The position numbers were made by a program, and so were the translations under genes. This document shows, in pieces, positions 33,573-42,430 of a stretch of 64,000 bases of DNA (positions are counted from its first letter, which is position 1; every line of letters starts with the position of its first letter). The DNA comes from F23-D06 sp045132055. GTDB lineage: Bacteria; Bacteroidota; Bacteroidia; Bacteroidales; WCHB1-69. Where the stretch lies: positions 1 to 64,000 of the forward strand of contig JBGURP010000037.1 in assembly GCA_045132055.1 (NCBI GenBank), written 5' to 3'. The notes below the pieces were generated by a model. That model worked only from the letters and a program-made list of their open reading frames with translations. It did not search any database and was not told where the DNA came from.

Positions 33573-34473
33573 CAGAATAGTTGTTTTTGATGTTCCGAAT
33601 CATCTCCACTGCCTTGATGTTTCGTGGGGAAACGATGTCTATCCAACCACTTTCAATGGGATACACGCGGTTTTCTTTTACAGCCTTCAGCAAAGTGTAA
33701 GGATGTTGGGAACAGAATGCGTCCTTGTCCTCTTTTCGGATTAGAATGATGTCGGGATTGGCTTTGAACAGCACTTCGCGGCTGATGTTCCAGGAAGAGA
33801 GTGTCTTGCCAACATTCTCACAACCAGCTAATTCGATAATTTCATTAATATGGGTGTTTTTCGGAGCGGTGAAATCGCCGGCATCCCCGAACCCGACCAC
33901 ATAATAGACTTTCTTTTTGGTGACGGAGTCCTGTGCGTTCTCCTGGCGCATTGCTTTAACTTCATTCCGCCATTTGGAGGCTTCGGTCATTGCCTTTTCC
34001 TCGCATTGCGTGATGCGGCCAATCACCTCCATCATGTCGGCCATACCTTCCATGGAGGTCTCCTCAACAATGCATATCACCGGAATGCCCATCTTTTCAA
34101 TGGCATCCACATCCTTTTGTGAAATCATGGAGCCTATCAGTACCACATCGGGGTGTAGCGAAAGGAGTACCTCAAAGTTGATGTTGTGCATGCCGCCGAT
34201 TTTGGCAATTCTCTCGGTTTCAGGAGGATATACACAGAAATCGGAGATTCCGACCAGCTTGTTTTGCGCGCCCAAGAGGTACATCACCTCCGTTATGGCG
34301 GGCGAGATGGAGACGATGCGCTCAGGGGCCTTTGCCAATTCAATGTGGCGTTTATAGGAATCCTCCCAAGTGAAAAATGCCTCCTGATTCTGATTGGTTT
34401 TTGGAGAGTGGCAGGCACTGAAAATAATAGCCAGCACCCCAAACAGGGTGATGAGTTTCTTGAAAATCTTCAT
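33559..34473 (-). CDS. Periplasmic binding lipoprotein, BtuF/FepB-like
   Basis: 304 residues. A lipoprotein signal ends IIFSAC-H. The class III binding-protein fold is seen: ERIVSISPAITEVMYLLGAQ, KLVGISDFCVYPPE, PDVVLIGSMISQKDVDAIEK and WNISREVLFKANPDIILIRK. Such proteins hand cobalamin, haem or Fe-siderophores to an ABC importer. The gene follows mutA, whose enzyme needs adenosylcobalamin, by 39 bases, which favours a B12 role. Permease and ATPase genes are not adjacent. It is convergent with, and overlaps by 14 bases, the CHU_C gene. Confidence 0.82.
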   Translation of the reverse strand: MKIFKKLITLFGVLAIIFSACHSPKTNQNQEAFFTWEDSYKRHIELAKAPERIVSISPAITEVMYLLGAQNKLVGISDFCVYPPETERIAKIGGMHNINFEVLLSLHPDVVLIGSMISQKDVDAIEKMGIPVICIVEETSMEGMADMMEVIGRITQCEEKAMTEASKWRNEVKAMRQENAQDSVTKKKVYYVVGFGDAGDFTAPKNTHINEIIELAGCENVGKTLSSWNISREVLFKANPDIILIRKEDKDAFCSQHPYTLLKAVKENRVYPIESGWIDIVSPRNIKAVEMIRNIKNNYSANGE

Positions 34474-34512
34474 TGTTCAAACAAACAACGTTAATTCGGA
34501 AGATGATATTAA

Positions 34513-36360
34513 TTATTTCAACAACAATTCGTTGTATTTCTTCAAGCTTTCCAGAATGTTCACCCGCACATGAATAAAGTCGTCGGTGCCAGCCTCTTTA
34601 AGGGCATCCAGGCATTCTGTCGGATTACCAGCCACGAGGAACGGGATGTTCGGGAATTGCGCTTTGCACTGTTTAGCGGCCTCCACACCGAGGGTTGCGT
34701 ATTCTTCATCAGAGCTGCACACCACGATGAGGTCGGGCTTCGCTTCACCGGCGGCTTTCACGCCCTCTTCCACGGTGGCAAAGCCGGCGGGCTCCACAAT
34801 TTGGTAGCCTGCACATCCGAAGAAGTTGGTGATGAAGCCAGCGCGCGCCTGACGCATAGCCAGATTGCCAAGCTTGAGCAGATATACCGACGGACGGTGA
34901 TTCTCTTTTGCGTATTTTTCGGTGGCCAGACGCAACTCCTCAAAGGCCATTGCGCCACGGTAGGTCTTCAAACCCTCGCAGTCGTCCTTCTTCAAGTGTT
35001 CGATCTTGTCGGCCATCGTTTCGTTGATGTTCGGATACTGGTTGGTGCCCAGCAGGATGTATCGGCGCGTGGCAATGTCCATGTCGCGTTTTTGGCAGCT
35101 CTTCTCGATTTCAGCTTGCAGAGAGCCGTCCTCGATGGCTTTGAGCGCGCCGCCATTGGCTTCTACACTCTGGAACAGGGTCCAGGCGTGCTCGGCAATA
35201 GCGTTGGTGAGGGTTTCCACATAGTAGGAACCTGCGGCAGGATCCACCACACGGTCCATGAAGGCTTCTTCCTTCAAGATCACTTGCACGTTGCGGGCGA
35301 TACGGCGGGAGAAGTCGTCGGATTCCTTGTAAGCCACATCGAACGGTTGCAAGGAGATGGCATCGGAGCCGCCGATGACGGCCGACATGCCTTCCGTGGT
35401 GCTACGCAGCATGTTCACGTACGGGTCGTACAGCGTTTTGTTCCAAGTGGAAGCCACTGTGTTGATGCGGATTTTGTATGCGCAGTCGCAGGCGGGTTTG
35501 TACTGGGCCACGATGGTGGACCAGAGCAGACGCGTGGCGCGCAACTTGGCGATTTCCATGAAATAGTTGGAACCCACAGAGAGGGTGAGCTGCATACGGG
35601 AGGCCACCTTCTCGGGCTTGATGCCGTTTTCGGTGCAGAAGGCCAGGTACTCATTGGCCAGTGCCAGCGTGTAGCCCAACTCTTGCACGATGGTGGAACC
35701 GGCGTTGTGCAGCACGATGCCGTTCACATTGATGAGCTTGAAGTTCTTCATACCTTCCACCATGTTCAGCAGTTCCACAGCCTGCATCATATCTTCCTTT
35801 TGGGAGAAGTAGAACTTGTTGTGTCTCAGACGGTAAGTCAGCGGGTCAAAATTGATACTGCCGGATACAGAGTCCTTGTCGTAGCCCTTTTCTTCCACAT
35901 ACTGAAGAAACAGTTTCACCAAGTCGAGGTAGCTTTTCACGTGGTTGAACTGCACACCGGTCTTATTAAGGTCGATGCCGTTGAGCAATGCAGCAAGTGC
36001 TGTAGCATTGCTCAGGTTGGCGGCATTCACAGCAATTGTAGTGGCGCCGCGTTTCAGGGCATCCAACGCGATGGCGTTGGCCTTTTGCGGGTCGGCCTCC
36101 TCAATTTCCTGCACGATCTCCCAATGATTGTTGTCGGCCTTGGCACCGCGGGTATAGGGGAATTCAGCGGGCAAGGTGTTGAGATAGTCTATATCTTTCA
36201 GATTCTCGGCACGATAATAGGGGCGTACATTGAAGCCCTCATCAGTGCGCCACACCAACTTTTTCTCATAGTCGGCGCCTTTCAAATCTTTATTAATAGT
36301 TGCTTCCCATTGTTCAGTGGAAATGGGCGGAAATTCGGTGAACAGTTTTTCTTCAGCCAT
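34513..36360 (-). CDS. mutA: Methylmalonyl-CoA mutase small (beta) subunit
   Basis: 615 residues. The TIM-barrel domain includes FPYTRGAKADNNHWEIVQEI, SGSINFDPLTYRLRHNKFYF and GGSDAISLQPFDVAYKESDD. The C-terminal cobalamin-like domain (about residues 480-615, VYLLKLGNLAMRQARAGFIT) lacks the DxHxxG cobalamin-binding motif. That absence is typical of the non-catalytic small subunit. The heterodimer isomerises succinyl-CoA and methylmalonyl-CoA on the route to propionate. The large-subunit gene, usually next in line, is not present here; the BtuF-like gene follows instead. Confidence 0.93.
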   Translation of the reverse strand: MAEEKLFTEFPPISTEQWEATINKDLKGADYEKKLVWRTDEGFNVRPYYRAENLKDIDYLNTLPAEFPYTRGAKADNNHWEIVQEIEEADPQKANAIALDALKRGATTIAVNAANLSNATALAALLNGIDLNKTGVQFNHVKSYLDLVKLFLQYVEEKGYDKDSVSGSINFDPLTYRLRHNKFYFSQKEDMMQAVELLNMVEGMKNFKLINVNGIVLHNAGSTIVQELGYTLALANEYLAFCTENGIKPEKVASRMQLTLSVGSNYFMEIAKLRATRLLWSTIVAQYKPACDCAYKIRINTVASTWNKTLYDPYVNMLRSTTEGMSAVIGGSDAISLQPFDVAYKESDDFSRRIARNVQVILKEEAFMDRVVDPAAGSYYVETLTNAIAEHAWTLFQSVEANGGALKAIEDGSLQAEIEKSCQKRDMDIATRRYILLGTNQYPNINETMADKIEHLKKDDCEGLKTYRGAMAFEELRLATEKYAKENHRPSVYLLKLGNLAMRQARAGFITNFFGCAGYQIVEPAGFATVEEGVKAAGEAKPDLIVVCSSDEEYATLGVEAAKQCKAQFPNIPFLVAGNPTECLDALKEAGTDDFIHVRVNILESLKKYNELLLK

Positions 36361-36385
36361 AATTCTGGTTTATTTTTAACGGGTG

Positions 36386-36393
36386 CAAAAGTA
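36386..36393 (-). promoter_or_regulatory. Bacteroidota -7 element for mutA
   Basis: The complement of CAAAAGTA is TACTTTTG, 25 bases before the mutA ATG. Confidence 0.65.
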
Positions 36394-36462
36394 ACCTTTT
36401 TTTTTCACCTGCAAGTGTTTCAGTTATATAAACTTTGACTTTTGATTTTGAATTGAAAAATG

Positions 36463-36470
36463 TATTTTTG
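36463..36470 (+). promoter_or_regulatory. Bacteroidota -7 element for the subtilase gene
   Basis: TATTTTTG lies 22 bases before the GTG at 36493. It overlaps a nominal upstream ATG at 36460, which argues that translation starts downstream. Confidence 0.65.
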
Positions 36471-36492
36471 CGAGTTCTTAAAACTTTTGGTT

Positions 36493-38139
36493 GTGAAACG
36501 TTTGTTTTTGATTTGTTTTGTTCTAGTTCTGACCTTTTCTCTTTATGGCCAGAATCCAAATTGTTATCGTGTCCATTTGAGTGACAAGAATAATAGTCCA
36601 TACACCGTAGAAGATCCTACAGCATACCTTTCACAGCGGGCCATTGACAAACGCACTCGTTTCAATATCCCGATCACGGAACAGGATTTGCCTGTGAATC
36701 CGCAATACAAACAACAGATCCTGGCTCTGCATCCACAAATGCAACTGTTGGCAGAATCCAAATGGATGAACACAATCGCCGTTTATTGTACGGATAGTGC
36801 CATAGTACAGCAAATTCAAAGTCTTCCGTTTGTGGATTCTGTTATAACGATTGGGTCAACCCAACTGCAAAGCAATGTCGCCTCCCCGATACCTGAAAAT
36901 CCGATGCCTTTGGTGCAAAATACGCTCTCTCTGACGAAAGATGATATTAACTACGGGGATGGCTTTGGGCAAATTGCGATTCATAACGGGCATCTACTGC
37001 ATGCGGATGGGTTCTTGGGTGAAGGTATGCTTATTGCGGTGATAGATGCTGGTTTTAAAGATGTTGAAAACGCCTCTTTCTATCAGAATATGATTGATCA
37101 AGGTCGTCTTGTAGGCAGATATTCCCTTAGACCTGACTTTGTGGACGAAACTTCTCAACAGGGATCAGTACATGGCACACAAGTAATCTCCGTTATGGCT
37201 GCAGATGAAAGTGGGTTGTTTGTGGGCACTGCTCCCAAAGCATCGTATGCCCTCATTCATTCCGAATGTAGTGAAACCGAACAACCCTTCGAGGAGGATC
37301 TCTTGGCCAACGCCTTTGAAATCGCAGACAGCCTTGGAGCCGATGTTATTAATAGTTCCCTAGGATACACTAAATTTGGTGATTTTTCCCAAGGGAATCA
37401 TTCTTATTCGGACATGAACGGTCACAATTGCTTTGTCAGCCGCAGTGCTAACCTTTTGGGTGAGAAAGGCATCGTCACATGTGTTTCGGCAGGCAATTCC
37501 GGGAGCAATTCTTGGTATTACATCTCAACTCCAGCTGATGCTTTTAATATCTTGGCTGTGGGAGCTTGTAATATAGATAGTGTGATTGCTAGTTTTTCCT
37601 CTCGCGGTTACTCGTACGATGGTCGTGTAAAACCCGACATCACGAGCATGGGAAAATCCACCACAATATACTTTTACTACAATTTCATTTTTCCTAGTGA
37701 CGGCACAAGTTATTCATCCCCAGTAGCTGCCGGCCTATGCGCCTGTCTCTGGCAGGCTATGCCTGAATACACCGCCTCCCAAATCATGCAGATTGTCCGT
37801 GAGAGCAGTCACCTTTTCAACAACCCAAACCCCGAATTCGGTTACGGTATTCCCGACTTTTACAAGGCTTACACCAGTCACGTTGGTATTAATGATTATA
37901 ATCCATTGAAAATCAGTGTTTATCCGAATCCTGCTACTGATAAAATCCACTTTACCAATCTTGAAGGAGAATTCCAGTCCATCAACATTTACAACGCTGC
38001 CGGCCAACTCGTTCTGCGACAGGCCGTCAACGATGATCCTATCGTTGAAATCAATGTAAAAGATTTGCCAAAAGGATTTTATATTGGGAATGTGACAAAA
38101 CAGGGCCGTCAGGCCGCTTCATTCAAGTTTGTGAAATGA
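36493..38139 (+). CDS. Secreted S8 (subtilisin-like) serine protease with T9SS type A sorting domain
   Basis: 548 residues from the GTG at 36493 (an in-frame ATG at 36460 sits on the promoter). The signal peptide VKRLFLICFVLVLTFSLYGQ is followed by a propeptide-like region to about residue 150. The catalytic triad blocks are LIAVIDAGFKDVEN (Asp), GSVHGTQVISVMAADESG (His) and GTSYSSPVAAGLCACLWQ (Ser), with VSAGNSGSN for the oxyanion hole. The last ~75 residues are a T9SS type A tail (ISVYPNPATDKIHF ... LPKGFYIGNVTKQGR). The enzyme should be exported by T9SS and anchored or released outside the cell. Confidence 0.92.
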   Translation: MKRLFLICFVLVLTFSLYGQNPNCYRVHLSDKNNSPYTVEDPTAYLSQRAIDKRTRFNIPITEQDLPVNPQYKQQILALHPQMQLLAESKWMNTIAVYCTDSAIVQQIQSLPFVDSVITIGSTQLQSNVASPIPENPMPLVQNTLSLTKDDINYGDGFGQIAIHNGHLLHADGFLGEGMLIAVIDAGFKDVENASFYQNMIDQGRLVGRYSLRPDFVDETSQQGSVHGTQVISVMAADESGLFVGTAPKASYALIHSECSETEQPFEEDLLANAFEIADSLGADVINSSLGYTKFGDFSQGNHSYSDMNGHNCFVSRSANLLGEKGIVTCVSAGNSGSNSWYYISTPADAFNILAVGACNIDSVIASFSSRGYSYDGRVKPDITSMGKSTTIYFYYNFIFPSDGTSYSSPVAAGLCACLWQAMPEYTASQIMQIVRESSHLFNNPNPEFGYGIPDFYKAYTSHVGINDYNPLKISVYPNPATDKIHFTNLEGEFQSINIYNAAGQLVLRQAVNDDPIVEINVKDLPKGFYIGNVTKQGRQAASFKFVK

Positions 38140-38166
38140 GATTGATAATGGCTGGTAGTTTTTTCT

Positions 38167-38174
38167 TATTTTTG
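38167..38174 (+). promoter_or_regulatory. Bacteroidota -7 element for purE
   Basis: TATTTTTG, 23 bases before the purE ATG at 38198. Confidence 0.65.
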
Positions 38175-38197
38175 CGTTTCAAAAATTGAGTAGAAAT

Positions 38198-38704
38198 ATG
38201 AAAGCACGAGTAAGCATCATCATGGGAAGCACTTCCGACCTTCCGGTCATGGAGGCGGCCTGCAAGTTTTTAGACAGTAATGAGATACCTTTTGAAATGT
38301 TGGCGTTGTCGGCGCACCGCACGCCGGATGAGGTGGCGGAATATGCCAAGAATGCACACACGCGTGGCGTGGAGGTGATTATTGCCGCTGCCGGCATGGC
38401 CGCGCATTTGCCAGGTGTTATTGCTGCCATGACCCCGCTGCCTGTGATTGGTGTGCCCATCAAGTCCTCGTTGGAAGGTGTGGACGCTGCATTGGCCATG
38501 TTGCAGATGCCGCCGGGCATACCTGTGGCTACCGTGGCTATCAATGGAGCACAGAATGCCGCCATACTGGCCATGCAGATCTTGGCCGCCGGCGACCCCG
38601 CCGTACGCGAGAAGGTGATCCTGCACAAACAGAACCTCAAACAGAAAATTGTCAGGGCCAACGCTGACTTGGCGGAGGTTAGCTATAAGTTCAAGACGAA
38701 CTAA
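38198..38704 (+). CDS. purE: 5-(carboxyamino)imidazole ribonucleotide mutase
   Basis: 168 residues from the ATG at 38198. Class I PurE motifs: SIIMGSTSDLPVMEAACKFL, LSAHRTPDEVAEYAKNA, IIAAAGMAAHLPGVIAAMTP, PVIGVPIKSSLEGVDAALAM and GIPVATVAINGAQNAAILAM. It moves the carboxyl group of N5-CAIR to give CAIR in purine synthesis. purK is not next to it. Confidence 0.97.
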   Translation: MKARVSIIMGSTSDLPVMEAACKFLDSNEIPFEMLALSAHRTPDEVAEYAKNAHTRGVEVIIAAAGMAAHLPGVIAAMTPLPVIGVPIKSSLEGVDAALAMLQMPPGIPVATVAINGAQNAAILAMQILAAGDPAVREKVILHKQNLKQKIVRANADLAEVSYKFKTN

Positions 38705-38732
38705 CTACGACCTCTATTGTTAGGCGCTAAAG

Positions 38733-38957
38733 TTATTTTTTCTGCCCCTTGACGGCCTTGGTGATTTTGCTGACGGCCTCCTTCACATCCTTGTCCTTGG
38801 AGATGGTCTGGACCGCACCCTTGAGGTCCTTGTCCTTCTTCAACTGATTGATGGCGCCTTTCACGTCCTCATCTTTGGTGATTTTCGTGATGGCTTCTTT
38901 GACGTCCTTGTTGCCGGCAATGTTCTTGACTGCGGAGGCGATTTTTGATAAATCCAT
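38733..38957 (-). CDS. Small protein of four 13-residue repeats
   Basis: 74 residues from the ATG at 38955-38957; a longer frame from 38999 would use the palindrome region. After MDLSKIASAVKNIA come four units of 13: GNKDVKEAITKIT, KDEDVKGAINQLK, KDKDLKGAVQTIS and KDKDVKEAVSKIT, then KAVKGQKK. Each is a charged amphipathic helix with D-V/L-K-x-A-I/V. No signal peptide or membrane helix. I do not recognise a family. It could be a helical-repeat or nucleic-acid/membrane-surface binding peptide, but no function should be assigned. Confidence 0.75.
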   Translation of the reverse strand: MDLSKIASAVKNIAGNKDVKEAITKITKDEDVKGAINQLKKDKDLKGAVQTISKDKDVKEAVSKITKAVKGQKK

Positions 38958-38984
38958 AATGGTGTGTTTTTTTATAAAAATTGG

Positions 38985-39012
38985 GTAGAGACGTGCCATG
39001 GCGCGTCTCTAC
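38985..39012. repeat. GAGACG-type palindrome, near-perfect copy
   Basis: GTAGAGACGTGCCATGGCGC followed by GTCTCTAC is a 28-base inverted repeat with one central mismatch pair. It lies between thpR and the repeat-protein gene and is related to the copy at 13990-14014. Confidence 0.8.
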
Positions 39013-39018
39013 AATATG

Positions 39019-39576
39019 TTATTTCAATGTGAATTTGGCCAATGCCTTGTATTCTGGACCTTCCTTGTGCAGGAAACTCTGATATAAGGTGAATTCCGTG
39101 ATGGGAATCATCTGGGTTTGTTTTAACTGGTATTTTTCAAATCGCTCCCAGAATTTCTTCTTGTCAACCACCGATTTTACTCTTCCCAAGGTTATGTGCG
39201 GCACAAAATTGCCTTGTGCTGGCTCAAAGCCTCGTTCTGTTAGCAGCGATTCCAGATGGACAAAGGCCTGTTTGAAGAAGAAAAACTCCTCAAAACCCAA
39301 CCACAGCACTTCAGGGTGATAATGGCTGCCGAAAACGCCCAACTTGTTTAGCTCCAAGTAAAAAGGAGATCTGTTGGCACAGGTTTCTTTCAGCGCATCT
39401 TTAATATCAGCAATGCGGCTGTCGGAAGTGGCGCCGATGAACCGCAAGGTTAAATGGCTCACATCATCTTTTACCCACACGATGTCGTCGTGGCGCATTT
39501 CGTACTTGAACTGGGTGCGCCATGCTTTGAGCTCGTCGCTCAACTCGACCCGTGTGGCGATGAAGAGCCGTTTCAT
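39019..39576 (-). CDS. thpR: RNA 2',3'-cyclic phosphodiesterase (2H family)
   Basis: 185 residues. The two HxTx motifs of the 2H superfamily are HLTLRFIG (about residue 43) and HITLGRVK (about residue 125). It opens MKRLFIATRVELSDELKAWR, the LigT/ThpR layout. Enzymes of this family hydrolyse 2',3'-cyclic phosphates and may ligate 2'-5' RNA ends in vitro. Its first base is shared with the last base of the DPP-IV gene, so they are coupled. Confidence 0.93.
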   Translation of the reverse strand: MKRLFIATRVELSDELKAWRTQFKYEMRHDDIVWVKDDVSHLTLRFIGATSDSRIADIKDALKETCANRSPFYLELNKLGVFGSHYHPEVLWLGFEEFFFFKQAFVHLESLLTERGFEPAQGNFVPHITLGRVKSVVDKKKFWERFEKYQLKQTQMIPITEFTLYQSFLHKEGPEYKALAKFTLK

Positions 39577-41717
39577 TACAACTCACCTTTCAGGTTCTGG
39601 TTGTGGAAGCGGAGCAGTTTGTTCCAGAGGTGCACGCGCTCCTTGCCCATCACATTGTGGTCGTGGGCGGTGTAGGGGAAGTATTCGATTTCAATGCCGT
39701 CGGTCACGGCCTGGCGCATCAGCTCCAAGGTGTGTTGCCAAACCACCGTGTGGTCCTGACAGCCGTGCATCACGAGCAGCGGGCATTTCACGTTCTTGAT
39801 TTTGGGGATGATGTTGGCGTTCCCGTAGCCGTCGGGGTTCTCCTGTGGGGTGTCCATGTAGCGCTCGCCGTACATTACCTCGTACCATGCCCAGTTGACC
39901 ACCGGACCGCCGCAGCTGGCCGCCTTGAAGGCCTCCGGATGTTCAGTGACCAGCGACAGTGTCATGAAACCGCCGTAACTCCAGCCGTCCAGACCGATGC
40001 GCTCAGCATCCACGTAAGGCAGCGTTTTCAAATACTCCACACCGCACATCTGGTCTTCTACTTCCTTGACACCCAAGTTGCGGTGGATGCACTTTTCAAA
40101 GTCGGCGCCACGGTTCTGCGTGCCGCGGTTGTCCAACGTGAACACCACATAGCCTTGCTCAGCCATGAATTCCAAGAACACGCCGCCTGACATGAAACTG
40201 TTGGTGACCAACTGTGAGTGCGGACCACCATACACATAAATCAGACACGGGTATTTTTTCGTGGGATCCATATTAGGCGGAGTGATGAGGCGGCACCAGA
40301 GCGAGTCGCCCTCCTTGTTGAGGATGGGGAACATTTTGGTGGTACCCAGCGCGCAGCTGGCGTATGGATTTTTGCAGTTTTTGAGTTCCTTCATCGTTTT
40401 GCCCTGGTTGTTCACCACGCTGATGACGCGAGGAGTGGTTACATTGGTGAAATAATCTACAAAATAGGTCTTTGCCTCATTGAAAATGGGCGTGTGTGTA
40501 CCGTCGGTGGCGGCAATGCGCGTGATCTTGCCATCTTTCAGAGCGGCTTTGCAAACATATTGGTTGATAGGCTTTTCCGTGGGAGCCATGGTGAAATAGA
40601 CATATTCCTCTTTGGCATCCAAGCCTTCCACATCCACGATGTCGAAACGGCCATCCACCACCTTGCGGATGAGGTTGCCGTTGAAGTCGTGCAGGTAGAG
40701 ATGACGCCAGCCATCGGTTTCGCTGATCCAGAGGAAATTGTTGTTTTTCAGGAAGATCATGCGGTCGGAAGGCTCTACGTAACGGGAATCCATTTCCTCG
40801 ATGAGCACTTTCACCTTGTCGCCGGTTTTCAGGTCGTAACGGATGAGTTTGGAGTGATTCTGCTCGCGGTTGAGGTGGGTGATGTAGAGATATTGCTCGT
40901 CAGGAGAGAAGGTTACATTGGTGAGGAACTCGCCGTCGCTGAGGTCGGTGTTGATGTAGTGGTACATGGGCATGCCGGCTTGAGCGGACTTGGCCACATC
41001 GAAGATGCCGACCTTGACTTGGTGGGATGTACGGCCCGCCATGGGATATTTCATGTTCTCCACGGTGGCGATGGGTGTGGTGGTGTTTACCAGCGGATAA
41101 TCCTCCACCATGCTCTCATCCATGCGGTAGAAAGCAATGTAATTACCTTTGGGTGAGATATATTGGCCTTCGTTGATACCCCACTCGCTGCGGTGCACCG
41201 ACTCGCCAAACACGATGTTCTTGCCCGTGTCGGGACACAACAGGATGGGTTGGTAGTCGTTGAGGACAGTTTGGACAAACACGCCCTCATCGTTTTTGAT
41301 GACAAAAACCTTGTTCTTGAGGGATTGGTCGATTACCTCGTCCCAGCTGACATTCTCGAACTTATTGATGGTAACGGTTTTCCCGTCGTAGCTCAGTGTG
41401 GAATGGGCTCTTGGACTATAGATGGTATTGGCATCCACCCATTGGAAGCTGCGCAGGTTGAGGAAACCGTTTTCGCCAAGGTTTTTCCCTGAGCGGAAGA
41501 CGCTCTCCTTGCCGTTTTTGGCGTTCACCAGCTTGATGTTTCCATCATCATCGATATAAGTGTAATTGTCGGTGCCGGGTTGCCAGCCGAGGCCGTTGAT
41601 GCGCTCGAACATGTATTTGCCTTGGAACACGCCGTTCAGGTCAATAGTTTCGTTTTGAGCCGTCAACATGCCAACGGTCATGGCAGCTACGAGAATGAGG
41701 GTGAGGATTCTTTTCAT
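39576..41717 (-). CDS. Dipeptidyl peptidase IV (S9B family)
   Basis: 713 residues. The signal peptide is MKRILTLILVAAMTVGMLTA-Q. The N-terminal beta-propeller (residues about 40-460) includes WVDANTIYSPRAHSTLSYDG. The alpha/beta hydrolase domain has the triad Ser580 (GLDGWSYGGFMTL), Asp655 (HGCQDHTVVWQ) and His687 (YTAHDHNV). It removes Xaa-Pro or Xaa-Ala dipeptides in the periplasm, a main route of peptide use in asaccharolytic Bacteroidales. It has a TATCTTTG element at 41740-41747 (complement). Confidence 0.94.
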   Translation of the reverse strand: MKRILTLILVAAMTVGMLTAQNETIDLNGVFQGKYMFERINGLGWQPGTDNYTYIDDDGNIKLVNAKNGKESVFRSGKNLGENGFLNLRSFQWVDANTIYSPRAHSTLSYDGKTVTINKFENVSWDEVIDQSLKNKVFVIKNDEGVFVQTVLNDYQPILLCPDTGKNIVFGESVHRSEWGINEGQYISPKGNYIAFYRMDESMVEDYPLVNTTTPIATVENMKYPMAGRTSHQVKVGIFDVAKSAQAGMPMYHYINTDLSDGEFLTNVTFSPDEQYLYITHLNREQNHSKLIRYDLKTGDKVKVLIEEMDSRYVEPSDRMIFLKNNNFLWISETDGWRHLYLHDFNGNLIRKVVDGRFDIVDVEGLDAKEEYVYFTMAPTEKPINQYVCKAALKDGKITRIAATDGTHTPIFNEAKTYFVDYFTNVTTPRVISVVNNQGKTMKELKNCKNPYASCALGTTKMFPILNKEGDSLWCRLITPPNMDPTKKYPCLIYVYGGPHSQLVTNSFMSGGVFLEFMAEQGYVVFTLDNRGTQNRGADFEKCIHRNLGVKEVEDQMCGVEYLKTLPYVDAERIGLDGWSYGGFMTLSLVTEHPEAFKAASCGGPVVNWAWYEVMYGERYMDTPQENPDGYGNANIIPKIKNVKCPLLVMHGCQDHTVVWQHTLELMRQAVTDGIEIEYFPYTAHDHNVMGKERVHLWNKLLRFHNQNLKGEL

Positions 41718-41889
41718 TGTCTTTATTTTTTATGAGCCGCAAAGATACAAAAAAGTAGGGTATAGTGAACCAGGGACAGGGAACAGAAACCGGCAGGCCT
41801 TTGGGCCTGCCGGTATTGGTGGATTTATGTGATAATGTATGATGTATCGCAGGCCGTAGGTCTGCGGGCATTCTCATCATCTGCAACGA
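41718..41889. other. Spacer with promoter and two GC hairpins
   Basis: It holds the DPP-IV promoter element (41740-41747), a hairpin CCGGCAGGCCTTTGGGCCTG-CCGG at 41790-41813 and a second CGCAGGCCGTAGGTCTGCG at 41848-41866. The second lies 24 bases past the ferritin stop and may help end that transcript. No gene seen. Confidence 0.7.
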
Positions 41890-42411
41890 TTACTCGCCGC
41901 TTGTCAACGGGGAGGCCTGCGTATAGGTGCGGGCGGCCAGCTCTTTGTCTAGCATATAGAGACCGTAGCCATTGCCGTTGATCATCTTCAGGCTGTCGAT
42001 GAGGGCGCGGGCGTTCTCTTCCTCTTCCACCTGCTCGTCGATGAACCATTTCAACATGCTTTGGGTGGCGTAATCTTTCTCTGTGGTAGCCAATGCAAAA
42101 AGATTGTTGATGAGCGAAGTGACCACTTGCTCGTGCTCCAGCGTGTTCTCAAACATGGAAAGGGCATCTTTCCACTTGGTTTGCACCTTGTCGATAGGTT
42201 TGAGGGTCACGCGGCCTCCGCGGGAGATGATATAGTTGTAGAAAATTTGAGCATGATCCTGCTCTTCCTTAAACTGGATCTCGAACCAATTTGCCATGCC
42301 GCCGTAGCCGAGTTCGTGGCATTGAGCTGCCATGGAGAGGTAAAGGTAAGCCGACCACATTTCGGCGTTGATTTGATCGTTGATCGCTTTTTCAATCTTT
42401 TTGTTGAACAT
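41890..42411 (-). CDS. ftn: Non-haem ferritin
   Basis: 173 residues. The four-helix diiron ferroxidase is visible: INAEMWSAYLYLSMAAQCHE (first Glu), FEIQFKEEQDHAQIFYNYII (E-x2-H), and EHEQVVTSLINNLFALA with FIDEQVEEEENARALI for the third and fourth helices. It oxidises and stores iron in a 24-mer. It follows the PAP2 gene by 19 bases on the same strand. Confidence 0.95.
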   Translation of the reverse strand: MFNKKIEKAINDQINAEMWSAYLYLSMAAQCHELGYGGMANWFEIQFKEEQDHAQIFYNYIISRGGRVTLKPIDKVQTKWKDALSMFENTLEHEQVVTSLINNLFALATTEKDYATQSMLKWFIDEQVEEEENARALIDSLKMINGNGYGLYMLDKELAARTYTQASPLTSGE

Positions 42412-42430
42412 AATAGAAAAATTTAAAGGT

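Noticed and set aside
34570..36438. 622-codon open frame on the + strand opposite mutA
   Set aside because: It is the antisense of a clear mutase gene; its His/Val-rich, low-information protein matches no family and is typical of GC-rich codon shadows.
36361..36492. Cobalamin riboswitch before mutA
   Set aside because: Only ~100 bases separate mutA from the divergent gene and they hold plain promoters; no B12-box-like sequence seen.
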